Below are positions 16,155-22,525 of a DNA stretch of 22,525 nucleotides, piece by piece. Made by a program: the position numbers and the translations under genes. Under the pieces are notes generated by a model that made no database searches, had not been told where the DNA came from, and saw nothing but the letters and a program-made list of their open reading frames with translations. This stretch comes from JAHEJA01 sp965656445 (GTDB lineage: Bacteria > Pseudomonadota > Alphaproteobacteria > Rhodobacterales > Rhodobacteraceae). The DNA is taken from positions 1 through 22,525 of the forward strand of contig CBFHKO010000019.1 of NCBI GenBank assembly GCA_965656445.1. Reading direction: 5' to 3'. The first letter of the stretch is position 1, and every line of letters starts with the position of its first letter.

Positions 16155-16775
16155 ATGAAATTAAGTGTTCAAAACCTGTCCGTATCTCGCGGTGGCCAAC
16201 CTTTGTTGGCAGATGTGTCCTTTGATGTGTCTGCGGGACAAGCCCTGATTTTACGCGGTCCCAATGGGTTGGGAAAAACAACTCTCTTGCGAACGATTGC
16301 GAGGCTCCAACCTCCGAACGTCGGCACAGTTGACGCCCCAGAAGATAGCCTTGTCTATGCTGCGCATTCGGACGGGATCAAATCGACGCTAAGCGTGCGC
16401 GAAAATCTCACCTTTTGGGCGGATATTTTTGGGCAAACCGCCATTGATCAAGCACTGGATGATTTCGATCTCCATGACCTCATTGATCGCGCCGCTGGCA
16501 CCTTGTCCGCTGGACAAAAGCGCCGCCTAGGGTTGGCGCGGCTCTCGGTGACAGGCCGTGGCATTTGGATATTGGACGAACCAACAGTGTCCTTGGATAA
16601 ATGGTCCGTTGATCGCTTTGCCAATGTTATTCGCCGACATCTTGCAAATGGTGGGATAGCGGTGATTGCAACGCATATTGATCTTGGACTTGAGGATAGC
16701 ACCACTGTCCTAGATCTTGAACAATTCAAAGCCCAAGAGGATCAATCTCCGACGTCAGACGAGGCGTTTTTATGA
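16155..16775 (+). CDS. ccmA: Cytochrome c maturation ABC transporter ATPase CcmA
   Basis: This 206-residue ATPase powers release of haem-loaded CcmE from the CcmC complex in system I cytochrome c biogenesis. Walker A is GPNGLGKTT at 35-43, the signature is LSAGQKRR at 117-124, Walker B ends in LDEP at 140-143, and the switch His is in ATHID at 174. The short length and the unusual signature LSAGQ are typical for CcmA. The stop overlaps the ccmB ATG as ATGA (16772-16775). Confidence 0.96.
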   Translation: MKLSVQNLSVSRGGQPLLADVSFDVSAGQALILRGPNGLGKTTLLRTIARLQPPNVGTVDAPEDSLVYAAHSDGIKSTLSVRENLTFWADIFGQTAIDQALDDFDLHDLIDRAAGTLSAGQKRRLGLARLSVTGRGIWILDEPTVSLDKWSVDRFANVIRRHLANGGIAVIATHIDLGLEDSTTVLDLEQFKAQEDQSPTSDEAFL

Positions 16776-17428
16776 TTGCGTTACTGGTTCGTGATCTCAA
16801 ACTCGCGATCAGGGCAGGGGGCGGTTTTGGCCTTGGGCTTGCCTTCTTTTTGATTGTGGTCGTTTTGGTGCCTTTTGGCGTTGGTCCGAATATGGATCTC
16901 TTGGGGGAAATCGCACCAGGTATTTTATGGATCGGCGCCTTGCTTGCCTGCTTGCTGTCCCTTGATCGCATTGTTGCGCTGGATTTTGAAGATGGGTCGT
17001 TGGATTTGCTCGCCACCTCCGCCCTTCCTCTTGAGGCCGTCGTCACGCTCAAAGCGGTGGCGCATTGGATCACAACGGCCCTGCCTTTGGTGATTGCTGC
17101 ACCTGTCTTTGGTGTTCTGTTAGGTTTGCCAAGAGAGGGATATGAATGGATCATTTATTCTCTTCTTGTTGGCACACCGGCGCTGAGTGTTATTGGAACA
17201 TTTGGCGCCTGTTTGACCGTTGCTCTGAAACGCGGCGGATTGTTGCTTTCGCTGCTTGTGCTGCCGCTCTATGTGCCCACGTTGATATTTGGCGCCGAAG
17301 TGGCCCGTCGTGGGGCAGACTCGCTTGACACCACAACACCGCTGTTGATGCTTGCGGGGATTACCTGCGGTACAATCGCTCTTTTACCATTTGCCTCTGC
17401 TGCAGTCTTGCGCATAAACCTGCGATAG
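16772..17428 (+). CDS. ccmB: Cytochrome c maturation membrane protein CcmB
   Basis: This 218-residue protein with about six membrane helices is the membrane partner of CcmA. It starts MIALLVRDLKLAIRAGGGFG and has the family stretches ILWIGALLACLLSLDRI and FEDGSLDLLATSALPLE. It overlaps ccmA by four bases. A 31-base gap leads to ccmC, which has its own AAGGA ribosome site. The length is normal for the family. Confidence 0.96.
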   Translation: MIALLVRDLKLAIRAGGGFGLGLAFFLIVVVLVPFGVGPNMDLLGEIAPGILWIGALLACLLSLDRIVALDFEDGSLDLLATSALPLEAVVTLKAVAHWITTALPLVIAAPVFGVLLGLPREGYEWIIYSLLVGTPALSVIGTFGACLTVALKRGGLLLSLLVLPLYVPTLIFGAEVARRGADSLDTTTPLLMLAGITCGTIALLPFASAAVLRINLR

Positions 17429-17459
17429 GCTCTGTTAGCTCAGAATAAGGAAAATTGAC

Positions 17460-18188
17460 ATGTCTCTTTGGGAATATGCAAATCCAGTCAAGTTTTTACG
17501 CCTCTCAGGGCGCGTCCTGCCATGGGTTTCTGGACTGGCTGCGCTGTCCTTAGCGGTTGGATTGATCTGGGGGTTTTTCTTTACGCCTGATGACTTCCGC
17601 CAAGGGTCAACTGTGAAAATCATCTATATCCACGTACCCGCCGCCTTAATGGCAATTAACGCATGGCTCATGATGCTTGTGGCCTCGCTGATATGGCTTG
17701 TGCGCCGTCACCATGTCTCCGCCTTGGCGGCCAAAGCTGCGGCACCTGTCGGCGTTGTGGTGACATTGATTGCGCTGATTACAGGGGCGCTTTGGGGGCA
17801 GCCTATGTGGGGAACATGGTGGGCGTGGGATCCGCGATTGACTTCATTTTTGATCCTGTTTCTCTTCTATCTCGGCTATATGGCACTTTGGGCGGCGATT
17901 GAGGATCCTGATAGCGCGGCTGACCTCACATCGGTCCTCTGCATGGTTGGATCTGTCTTCGCGATCCTAAGCCGCTATGCGGTCAATTTCTGGAACCAAG
18001 GCCTGCACCAAGGGGCCACTCTATCCCTCGACAAAGAAGAAAACATCTCAGATGTCTTCTTCTTCCCATTGATCACATCGATGGGCGGATTTATCTTATT
18101 GTTTTTTGCACTCGTTCTTGTTGGAACACGCACAGAAATCATGAAACGCCGCACAAGCGCACTTATCGCACGGGAGCAGTCCAAATGA
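17460..18188 (+). CDS. ccmC: Haem exporter/handling protein CcmC
   Basis: This 242-residue protein with six membrane helices presents periplasmic haem to CcmE. The tryptophan-rich motif is WGTWWAWDPRLT (W120, W121, W123, D124), and the two haem-ligand histidines are at about 58 (IYIHVPAA) and 183 (GLHQGATLS). AAGGAAAATTGAC precedes the ATG. The TGA overlaps the start of the small ccmD gene. The downstream acceptor CcmE is not encoded in the window. Confidence 0.97.
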   Translation: MSLWEYANPVKFLRLSGRVLPWVSGLAALSLAVGLIWGFFFTPDDFRQGSTVKIIYIHVPAALMAINAWLMMLVASLIWLVRRHHVSALAAKAAAPVGVVVTLIALITGALWGQPMWGTWWAWDPRLTSFLILFLFYLGYMALWAAIEDPDSAADLTSVLCMVGSVFAILSRYAVNFWNQGLHQGATLSLDKEENISDVFFFPLITSMGGFILLFFALVLVGTRTEIMKRRTSALIAREQSK

Positions 18189-18337
18189 TGCCTGATCTAG
18201 GAAAATACGCACAAACCGTTTTGTCTTCTTATGGTGCGACGTTAGTTTTGCTTGCTTTCATCATTATGCTCACATGGGTCCGTCACAAGCGTGCAAAAGC
18301 TGATTTGGACGCAGTAGAGGCGCGCAAGAATGGCTAA
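18185..18337 (+). CDS. ccmD: Haem exporter small subunit CcmD
   Basis: This 50-residue protein (MMPDLGKYAQTV onward) has one membrane helix (about 17-31, GATLVLLAFIIMLTW) followed by a basic cytoplasmic stretch (VRHKRAKADLDAVEARKNG). CcmD stabilises the CcmABC-CcmE complex. Two adjacent in-frame ATG codons (18185 and 18188) are possible starts; the first overlaps the ccmC stop as ATGA. The last eight bases overlap the ccmG start. Position, size and topology identify it. Confidence 0.93.
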   Translation: MMPDLGKYAQTVLSSYGATLVLLAFIIMLTWVRHKRAKADLDAVEARKNG

Positions 18338-18872
18338 GTTTTCCCCTCTCTTAATCGCGCCTCCCGTATTGTTTGCTGCCTTGGCTGGTGTGTTTTACTT
18401 TGGAATGCAACGCGATAATCCAGATGCCCTTCGGTCTACGCTGATCGGAAAACCGGCTCCCAATGTCCCTGATAAGACGCTCAAGGGATATGAGCAATTG
18501 ACGGCCGAAGATCTTGCCACAGGTCGCGTTACCTTGGTGAACTTCTGGGCAAGCTGGTGTCCCCCATGCCGCGCAGAACATCCCAAGCTTTTGGAGATGG
18601 CCGAAAGTGGTATCCCCATAATGGGCATCAATTTCAAGGATGATGAAACCCAAGCCATCACCTACCTTGATCGGGATGGGAACCCCTTTGAAAAAACAGG
18701 CTTCGACCCAAATGGCCGCTTCGCCATTGATTGGGGCGTTACAGCCCCACCTGAAACCTTCATCCTCGATGGCGACGGCACTGTTCTCTATCGTTATGCG
18801 GGTCCTCTGGTTGGGGATGACTTTACCCAACGCTTCTTGCCAGAACTCACCAAAGCCCAACAAGCTCAGTAA
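18330..18872 (+). CDS. ccmG: Cytochrome c thiol-disulfide reductase CcmG (DsbE/HelX)
   Basis: This 180-residue thioredoxin-fold protein is anchored by an N-terminal membrane helix (about 5-25) and faces the periplasm. It reduces the disulfide of apocytochrome c before haem attachment. The active site is WCPPC (Cys77, Cys80), and the cis-Pro loop is GVTAPPETF (Pro141). The acidic GINFKDD region is typical of CcmG. The ATG overlaps ccmD by eight bases. It ends the ccm cluster; ccmH (the next gene in many bacteria) is absent here and must lie elsewhere. Confidence 0.96.
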   Translation: MAKFSPLLIAPPVLFAALAGVFYFGMQRDNPDALRSTLIGKPAPNVPDKTLKGYEQLTAEDLATGRVTLVNFWASWCPPCRAEHPKLLEMAESGIPIMGINFKDDETQAITYLDRDGNPFEKTGFDPNGRFAIDWGVTAPPETFILDGDGTVLYRYAGPLVGDDFTQRFLPELTKAQQAQ

Positions 18873-18924
18873 ACTTCATTTTTTGTCGCCAAATATCCTC
18901 TGGGGTGAATTGGCAAAGCCAAGA

Positions 18925-18941
18925 GGGGGCGAAGCGCCCCT
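18925..18941. other. GC-rich hairpin downstream of ccmG
   Basis: GGGGCG and CGCCCC are perfect arms around AAG, about 50 bases after the ccmG stop. No T-run follows, so it is a poor intrinsic terminator. It could protect the 3' end of the ccm transcript. Confidence 0.4.
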
Positions 18942-18971
18942 AAGATTATTCAACAAAAGAATACTCCATAA

Positions 18972-19000
18972 AAAAAGGGCCCCGAAACGGAGCCCTTTTT
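18972..19000. terminator. Bidirectional intrinsic terminator between ccmG and acnA
   Basis: Arms of 13 bases (AAAAAGGGCCCCG and CGGAGCCCTTTTT) pair around AAA with a single mismatch. The GC core is flanked by A and T runs, so it works in both orientations. It sits between the convergent ccmG and acnA genes and should end both transcripts. Confidence 0.88.
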
Positions 19001-19017
19001 CATTTATGCTGTTCCGC

Positions 19018-21705
19018 TTATGACGCTTTTGCAAGGTCACGAAGAACGTAATGCAACACACCACCATGTTCGATGTATTCAATCTCAATCGCTGTATCGA
19101 TACGACACTTGAGCGTGATGGATTTCACGCTGCCATCCGCCATTGTGATATCACATGGAACCTCTTGAAGCGGTTGGATTGTGTCCAACCCTTTGATCGA
19201 CACAGTTTCTTCGCCTGTGAGGCCAAGGGATTTGCGCGTATCGCCACTTGTGAACTCAAACGGGATAACGCCCATACCAACCAAGTTTGATCGATGAATA
19301 CGCTCAAAGCTTTCGGCGATTACGGCTTTTACACCCAACAGCGCCGTGCCTTTGGCCGCCCAGTCCCGTGAGGAACCCGCACCATATTGTTCACCACCAA
19401 AGATGACCAACGGTGTGCCTGCCTCTTGGTAGGCCATAGCAGCATCAAAGATAGAGGTTTGGTTTCCATCAGGGCCGTTTGTATAGCCGCCTTCAACACC
19501 GTCCAACATTTCGTTCTTGATACGAATGTTTGCAAATGTTCCGCGCATCATGATTTCGTGGTTACCACGACGTGAGCCATAAGAGTTGAACTCACGCACT
19601 GGAACCTGACGATCAAGCAAATACTGACCCGCAGGTGTTGTGTCCTTGAAGGAGCCCGCAGGAGAAATGTGGTCCGTCGTGATCATATCACCCAATACGG
19701 CCAAGACCTTGGCACCTTCGATGTTTGTGATAACGCCGGGCTCTTTGCTCATGCCTTGGAAGTAAGGTGGGTTTTGAACATATGTGGAGGTTGCAGGCCA
19801 GTCATATGTTTGACTGTCTGTTGTTTCCACACCTTGCCATTTGTCGTCCCCTTTGAACACATCCGCATATTTGGTTTGGAACGCTTCACGTGTAACGGTT
19901 TGTTCAACCAATTCCGCAACTTCTTGCGATGTTGGCCAGATGTCTTTGAGGTAGACATCTTTGCCTTCTGGTGTCTGCGCGATTGGATCAGTGGCCAAGT
20001 TAATGTCCATTGTTCCGGCAATCGCATAAGCCACAACAAGGGGAGGCGAGGCAAGGTAGTTCGCACGTACATCTGGGCTGATGCGACCTTCAAAGTTACG
20101 GTTGCCTGACAACACAGACGTTGCCACCAAATCACCTTCGGAAATCGCCTTTGAGAGTTCTGGCTGAATTGGGCCAGAGTTCCCGATACATGTCGTACAA
20201 CCATAGCCAACGAGGTTAAATCCAACCTTATCAAGATCTTCTTGAAGTTCTGCGGCTTCTAGATACGCGGATACAACCTGTGACCCTGGGGCAAGTGATG
20301 TTTTGACCCATGGTTTACGGTTCAACCCGAGGGCCGCCGCTTTGCGTGCAACAAGGCCCGCGCCGATCATCACGTAGGGGTTAGAAGTGTTTGTGCAAGA
20401 CGTGATGGAGGCAATAACAACTTTGCCTGATTCCATTGTGTAGTCTTCGCCGTCCACGGCCACTTCTTTGCCCATTGGACGTTTGAAGGTGTTTTCCATT
20501 TCTTGGCGGAACGCATCTTTGGCGCCTGTCAGGGCGACATAGTCTTGGGGACGCTTTGGACCTGAGATGGCTGGAACGATTGTTCCCATATCAAGGTGCA
20601 ATGTGTCTGTATAGACAGGCGCATAATCCGCACCACGCCAGAATCCGTTTTCTTTCGCATAGGCTTCAACCAAGGCCACGCGATCTTCGTCGCGACCTGT
20701 GTTACGGAGGTAGCGAAGCGTTTCATCATCAATTGGGAAGAAACCACATGTCGCGCCATATTCTGGCGCCATGTTCGCGATCGTTGCGCGATCTGCCAAT
20801 GGCAAGCGATCCAAACCTTCGCCATAGAATTCAACGAATTTCCCAACAACGCCTTTGGCGCGCAGCATCTCAACAACCTTAAGAACAAGGTCAGTGCCTG
20901 TGGTGCCTTCTAGCATGGAACCAGTTAGCTCAAAACCAACGACTTCTGGGATCAGCATGGAAATAGGTTGACCCAACATCGCAGCCTCAGCTTCGATGCC
21001 ACCGACGCCCCAGCCAAGAACTGCCATGCCGTTTACCATTGTTGTGTGGCTGTCTGTGCCGACCAATGTGTCAGGGTAGGCAACTTCTGCACCGCTTTGG
21101 TCCGTGTCGGTCCAAACGGTTTGCGCGAGGTATTCCAAGTTCACTTGGTGACAGATACCTGTTCCCGGAGGGACAACGCGGAAGTTGTTGAACGCGCTTT
21201 GACCCCATTTAAGGAATGTATAGCGTTCCATGTTGCGCTCATATTCGCGATCCACATTCATTTGAAACGCGCGTGGGTTCCCAAATTCGTCGATCATCAC
21301 GGAGTGGTCGATCACCAAATCAACTGGGTTCAACGGGTTAATCTTTTCAGCGTCACCACCAAGAGCAACAATTCCGTCGCGCATCGCAGCAAGGTCAACG
21401 ACCGCTGGAACGCCTGTAAAGTCCTGCATCAATACGCGGGCAGGGCGGTATGCGATTTCGCGAGGGTTCTTGCCACCTTTGGCGCCCCACTCAGCGAAGG
21501 CTTTGATGTCGTCAACAGAAACTGTTTTTCCGTCTTCGAAACGAAGCATGTTTTCCAAAACAACTTTCAACGCGGCGGGCAGATTTGAAAAATCGCCCAA
21601 GCCTGCGTCTTGAGCCGCGGGAATGGAGTAATAGGAAATGGATTTTCCGTTAACTGTAATTGTTTTACGGGTTTTGGCCGTGTCTTGGCCGACAACGATG
21701 GGCAT
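19018..21705 (-). CDS. acnA: Aconitate hydratase A
   Basis: This 895-residue TCA-cycle enzyme interconverts citrate and isocitrate through a [4Fe-4S] cluster. The cluster ligands are Cys437 (in SCTNTSNPY), Cys503 and Cys506 (in GYGCTTCIGNSGP). The four-domain layout is complete, from MPIVVGQDTAKTRKT through the swivel domain motif YGAGSSRDWAAKG. The length is that of AcnA/IRP1-type aconitases rather than AcnB. GGGAG lies about six bases upstream of the ATG at 21705. It stands alone, convergent with the ccm cluster. The upstream region holds a 22-base inverted repeat that may regulate it. Confidence 0.98.
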   Translation of the reverse strand: MPIVVGQDTAKTRKTITVNGKSISYYSIPAAQDAGLGDFSNLPAALKVVLENMLRFEDGKTVSVDDIKAFAEWGAKGGKNPREIAYRPARVLMQDFTGVPAVVDLAAMRDGIVALGGDAEKINPLNPVDLVIDHSVMIDEFGNPRAFQMNVDREYERNMERYTFLKWGQSAFNNFRVVPPGTGICHQVNLEYLAQTVWTDTDQSGAEVAYPDTLVGTDSHTTMVNGMAVLGWGVGGIEAEAAMLGQPISMLIPEVVGFELTGSMLEGTTGTDLVLKVVEMLRAKGVVGKFVEFYGEGLDRLPLADRATIANMAPEYGATCGFFPIDDETLRYLRNTGRDEDRVALVEAYAKENGFWRGADYAPVYTDTLHLDMGTIVPAISGPKRPQDYVALTGAKDAFRQEMENTFKRPMGKEVAVDGEDYTMESGKVVIASITSCTNTSNPYVMIGAGLVARKAAALGLNRKPWVKTSLAPGSQVVSAYLEAAELQEDLDKVGFNLVGYGCTTCIGNSGPIQPELSKAISEGDLVATSVLSGNRNFEGRISPDVRANYLASPPLVVAYAIAGTMDINLATDPIAQTPEGKDVYLKDIWPTSQEVAELVEQTVTREAFQTKYADVFKGDDKWQGVETTDSQTYDWPATSTYVQNPPYFQGMSKEPGVITNIEGAKVLAVLGDMITTDHISPAGSFKDTTPAGQYLLDRQVPVREFNSYGSRRGNHEIMMRGTFANIRIKNEMLDGVEGGYTNGPDGNQTSIFDAAMAYQEAGTPLVIFGGEQYGAGSSRDWAAKGTALLGVKAVIAESFERIHRSNLVGMGVIPFEFTSGDTRKSLGLTGEETVSIKGLDTIQPLQEVPCDITMADGSVKSITLKCRIDTAIEIEYIEHGGVLHYVLRDLAKAS

Positions 21706-21788
21706 GATGGCTCCCTTTCATGAAAAATAGGGTGAAACTGCCGCTCTTTTGGCCTAAGTTTGTGTTTGGATCAAGTGCAAGAATTCAA

Positions 21789-21810
21789 TTTGTATACTTT
21801 TGTACACAAA
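21789..21810. promoter_or_regulatory. 22-base operator-like inverted repeat upstream of acnA
   Basis: TTTGTATAC and GTACACAAA form arms that match at 8 of 9 positions around TTTT. It lies 84 bases upstream of the acnA start and 110 bases upstream of the DUF1223 gene, so it could control either. The TTGTATAC half-site resembles operators of GntR-family regulators, but the regulator is not identified. Confidence 0.45.
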
Positions 21811-21919
21811 AAATCGTGGAAAAATTAGATCGTAACACTTTTCACCAAAGCTTGATTGGCTTTTTGGGGCGGAATAGGGGTAATTTGATACGATACTTCA
21901 GCGCAAGGACCCTTTGTAT

Positions 21920-22525
21920 ATGCTCTATCGACTCAGTTTGATGTTTGCCCTCTTGATGTTTCCCTTTGTGGCAAAAGCAGAGATTAAGCCTGTTGTCTTA
22001 GTTGAACTATACACATCACAGGGGTGTTCCTCATGTCCGCCTGCGGATGCCTTGTTACAACGGCTTGCCGAGCGCAGTGATGTTTTGCCCTTAGCGCTTC
22101 ATGTGGATTACTGGGATTACATTGGGTGGAAAGATGCCTTTGCCAAGCCTGAATTCACCAAACGCCAAAAACAATATGCTCGCGTGATGCAGGCAAAATC
22201 CATCTTCACCCCGCAAGCGATTATCAATGGTGCTGTGTCAGTCGTTGGATCGAACAAAGGGGCCATGGAAGCGGGAATTGCGACCGAGGAAACAAACTTG
22301 GCTCCCATTACGTTAAGCGCGGCTTATGAGGGCGAGCAATGGGAGCTTAGGTTCACAAATTCTAATCGAGCCCTAAATCAACGCGTCGCTGTGACGTTTG
22401 TACAAATTAAGCCGCACGCTGATGTTAACATCAAGGCAGGCGAGAATGCTGGGCGGTTACTGAGCTATGCACAGATCGTGACAGATTTGACCGTCATTGA
22501 TCGACGCGCGTTGAGTGTTTCATGG
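21920..22525 (+). CDS. DUF1223 secreted thioredoxin-fold protein (truncated by right edge)
   Basis: The visible 202 codons encode a signal peptide (about 1-20, ending FPFVAKA) followed by VVLVELYTSQGCSSCPPADALLQ. That is the DUF1223 signature with a CSSC redox-like motif (Cys36, Cys39), and the HVDYWDYIGWKD motif follows. The family has a thioredoxin-like fold and is predicted to be periplasmic; no reaction is established. AAGGA is nine bases upstream of the ATG. The family is usually about 230-240 residues, so about 30-40 residues are missing past the edge. It lies divergent from acnA. A link to the thiol chemistry of the ccm genes is suggestive only. Confidence 0.88.
   Translation, partial: MLYRLSLMFALLMFPFVAKAEIKPVVLVELYTSQGCSSCPPADALLQRLAERSDVLPLALHVDYWDYIGWKDAFAKPEFTKRQKQYARVMQAKSIFTPQAIINGAVSVVGSNKGAMEAGIATEETNLAPITLSAAYEGEQWELRFTNSNRALNQRVAVTFVQIKPHADVNIKAGENAGRLLSYAQIVTDLTVIDRRALSVSW

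Noticed and set aside
20968..21588. 206-codon open frame antisense to acnA, and similar frames at 19669-20109 and 9613-10257
   Set aside because: They lie fully inside the well-identified acnA and serS genes on the other strand, have no homology I recognise, and arise from codon bias.

Overview
The window looks like a chromosomal segment of an alphaproteobacterium of the Rhodobacterales (Roseobacter group). The signs are the block yajC-secD-secF ... Mth938-domain gene - ccmA-ccmB-ccmC-ccmD-ccmG followed by a convergent acnA, the order yfgM-like - bamB - der, the ATGA-type overlaps, and roughly 50% GC as judged by eye. There is no phage, insertion sequence, CRISPR array, rRNA or complete tRNA. 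No stretch longer than about 215 bases lacks a gene.

Region 1 (1-1711, minus strand): the start of an RND efflux permease overlaps its periplasmic adaptor, which has a clear TATAAT promoter element. Region 2 (1711-5222, plus): a cell-envelope/translation operon with a YfgM-type TPR membrane protein, the BamB outer-membrane assembly lipoprotein and the double GTPase Der. Region 3 (5232-7943, minus): an accessory pair, an acidic RTX calcium-binding protein with four near-identical 66-base tandem repeats, followed 6 bases later by a small lipoprotein with a TbpB-like C-terminal barrel signature. This is the least understood part of the window. Region 4 (8128-10380): a membrane fatty-acid desaturase whose 3' end overlaps the convergent seryl-tRNA synthetase gene by 27 bases. 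Region 5 (10530-11852, minus): a membrane pentapeptide-repeat protein between serS and yajC, with AT-rich DNA over its C-terminal two thirds.

Region 6 (12055-18872, plus): a long, tightly packed set: YajC, SecD and SecF (Sec accessory complex), a TSUP-type transporter, an Mth938/NDUFAF3-like protein, and CcmA, CcmB, CcmC, the tiny CcmD and CcmG (cytochrome c maturation system I). Together they cover protein export and periplasmic maturation of respiratory cytochromes; ccmE, ccmF and ccmH are not here. A shared hairpin terminator separates this set from region 7: acnA (aconitase A) on the minus strand, then a divergent secreted DUF1223 thioredoxin-fold protein that runs off the right edge. The acnA/DUF1223 intergenic region holds a 22-base inverted repeat that resembles a regulator binding site.

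Most of the window is ordinary core genome. The parts worth a second look are the RTX/lipoprotein pair, the compositionally mosaic pentapeptide gene, the TSUP gene embedded in the secDF-ccm block, the desaturase with a very short apparent leader, and the operator-like site upstream of acnA.
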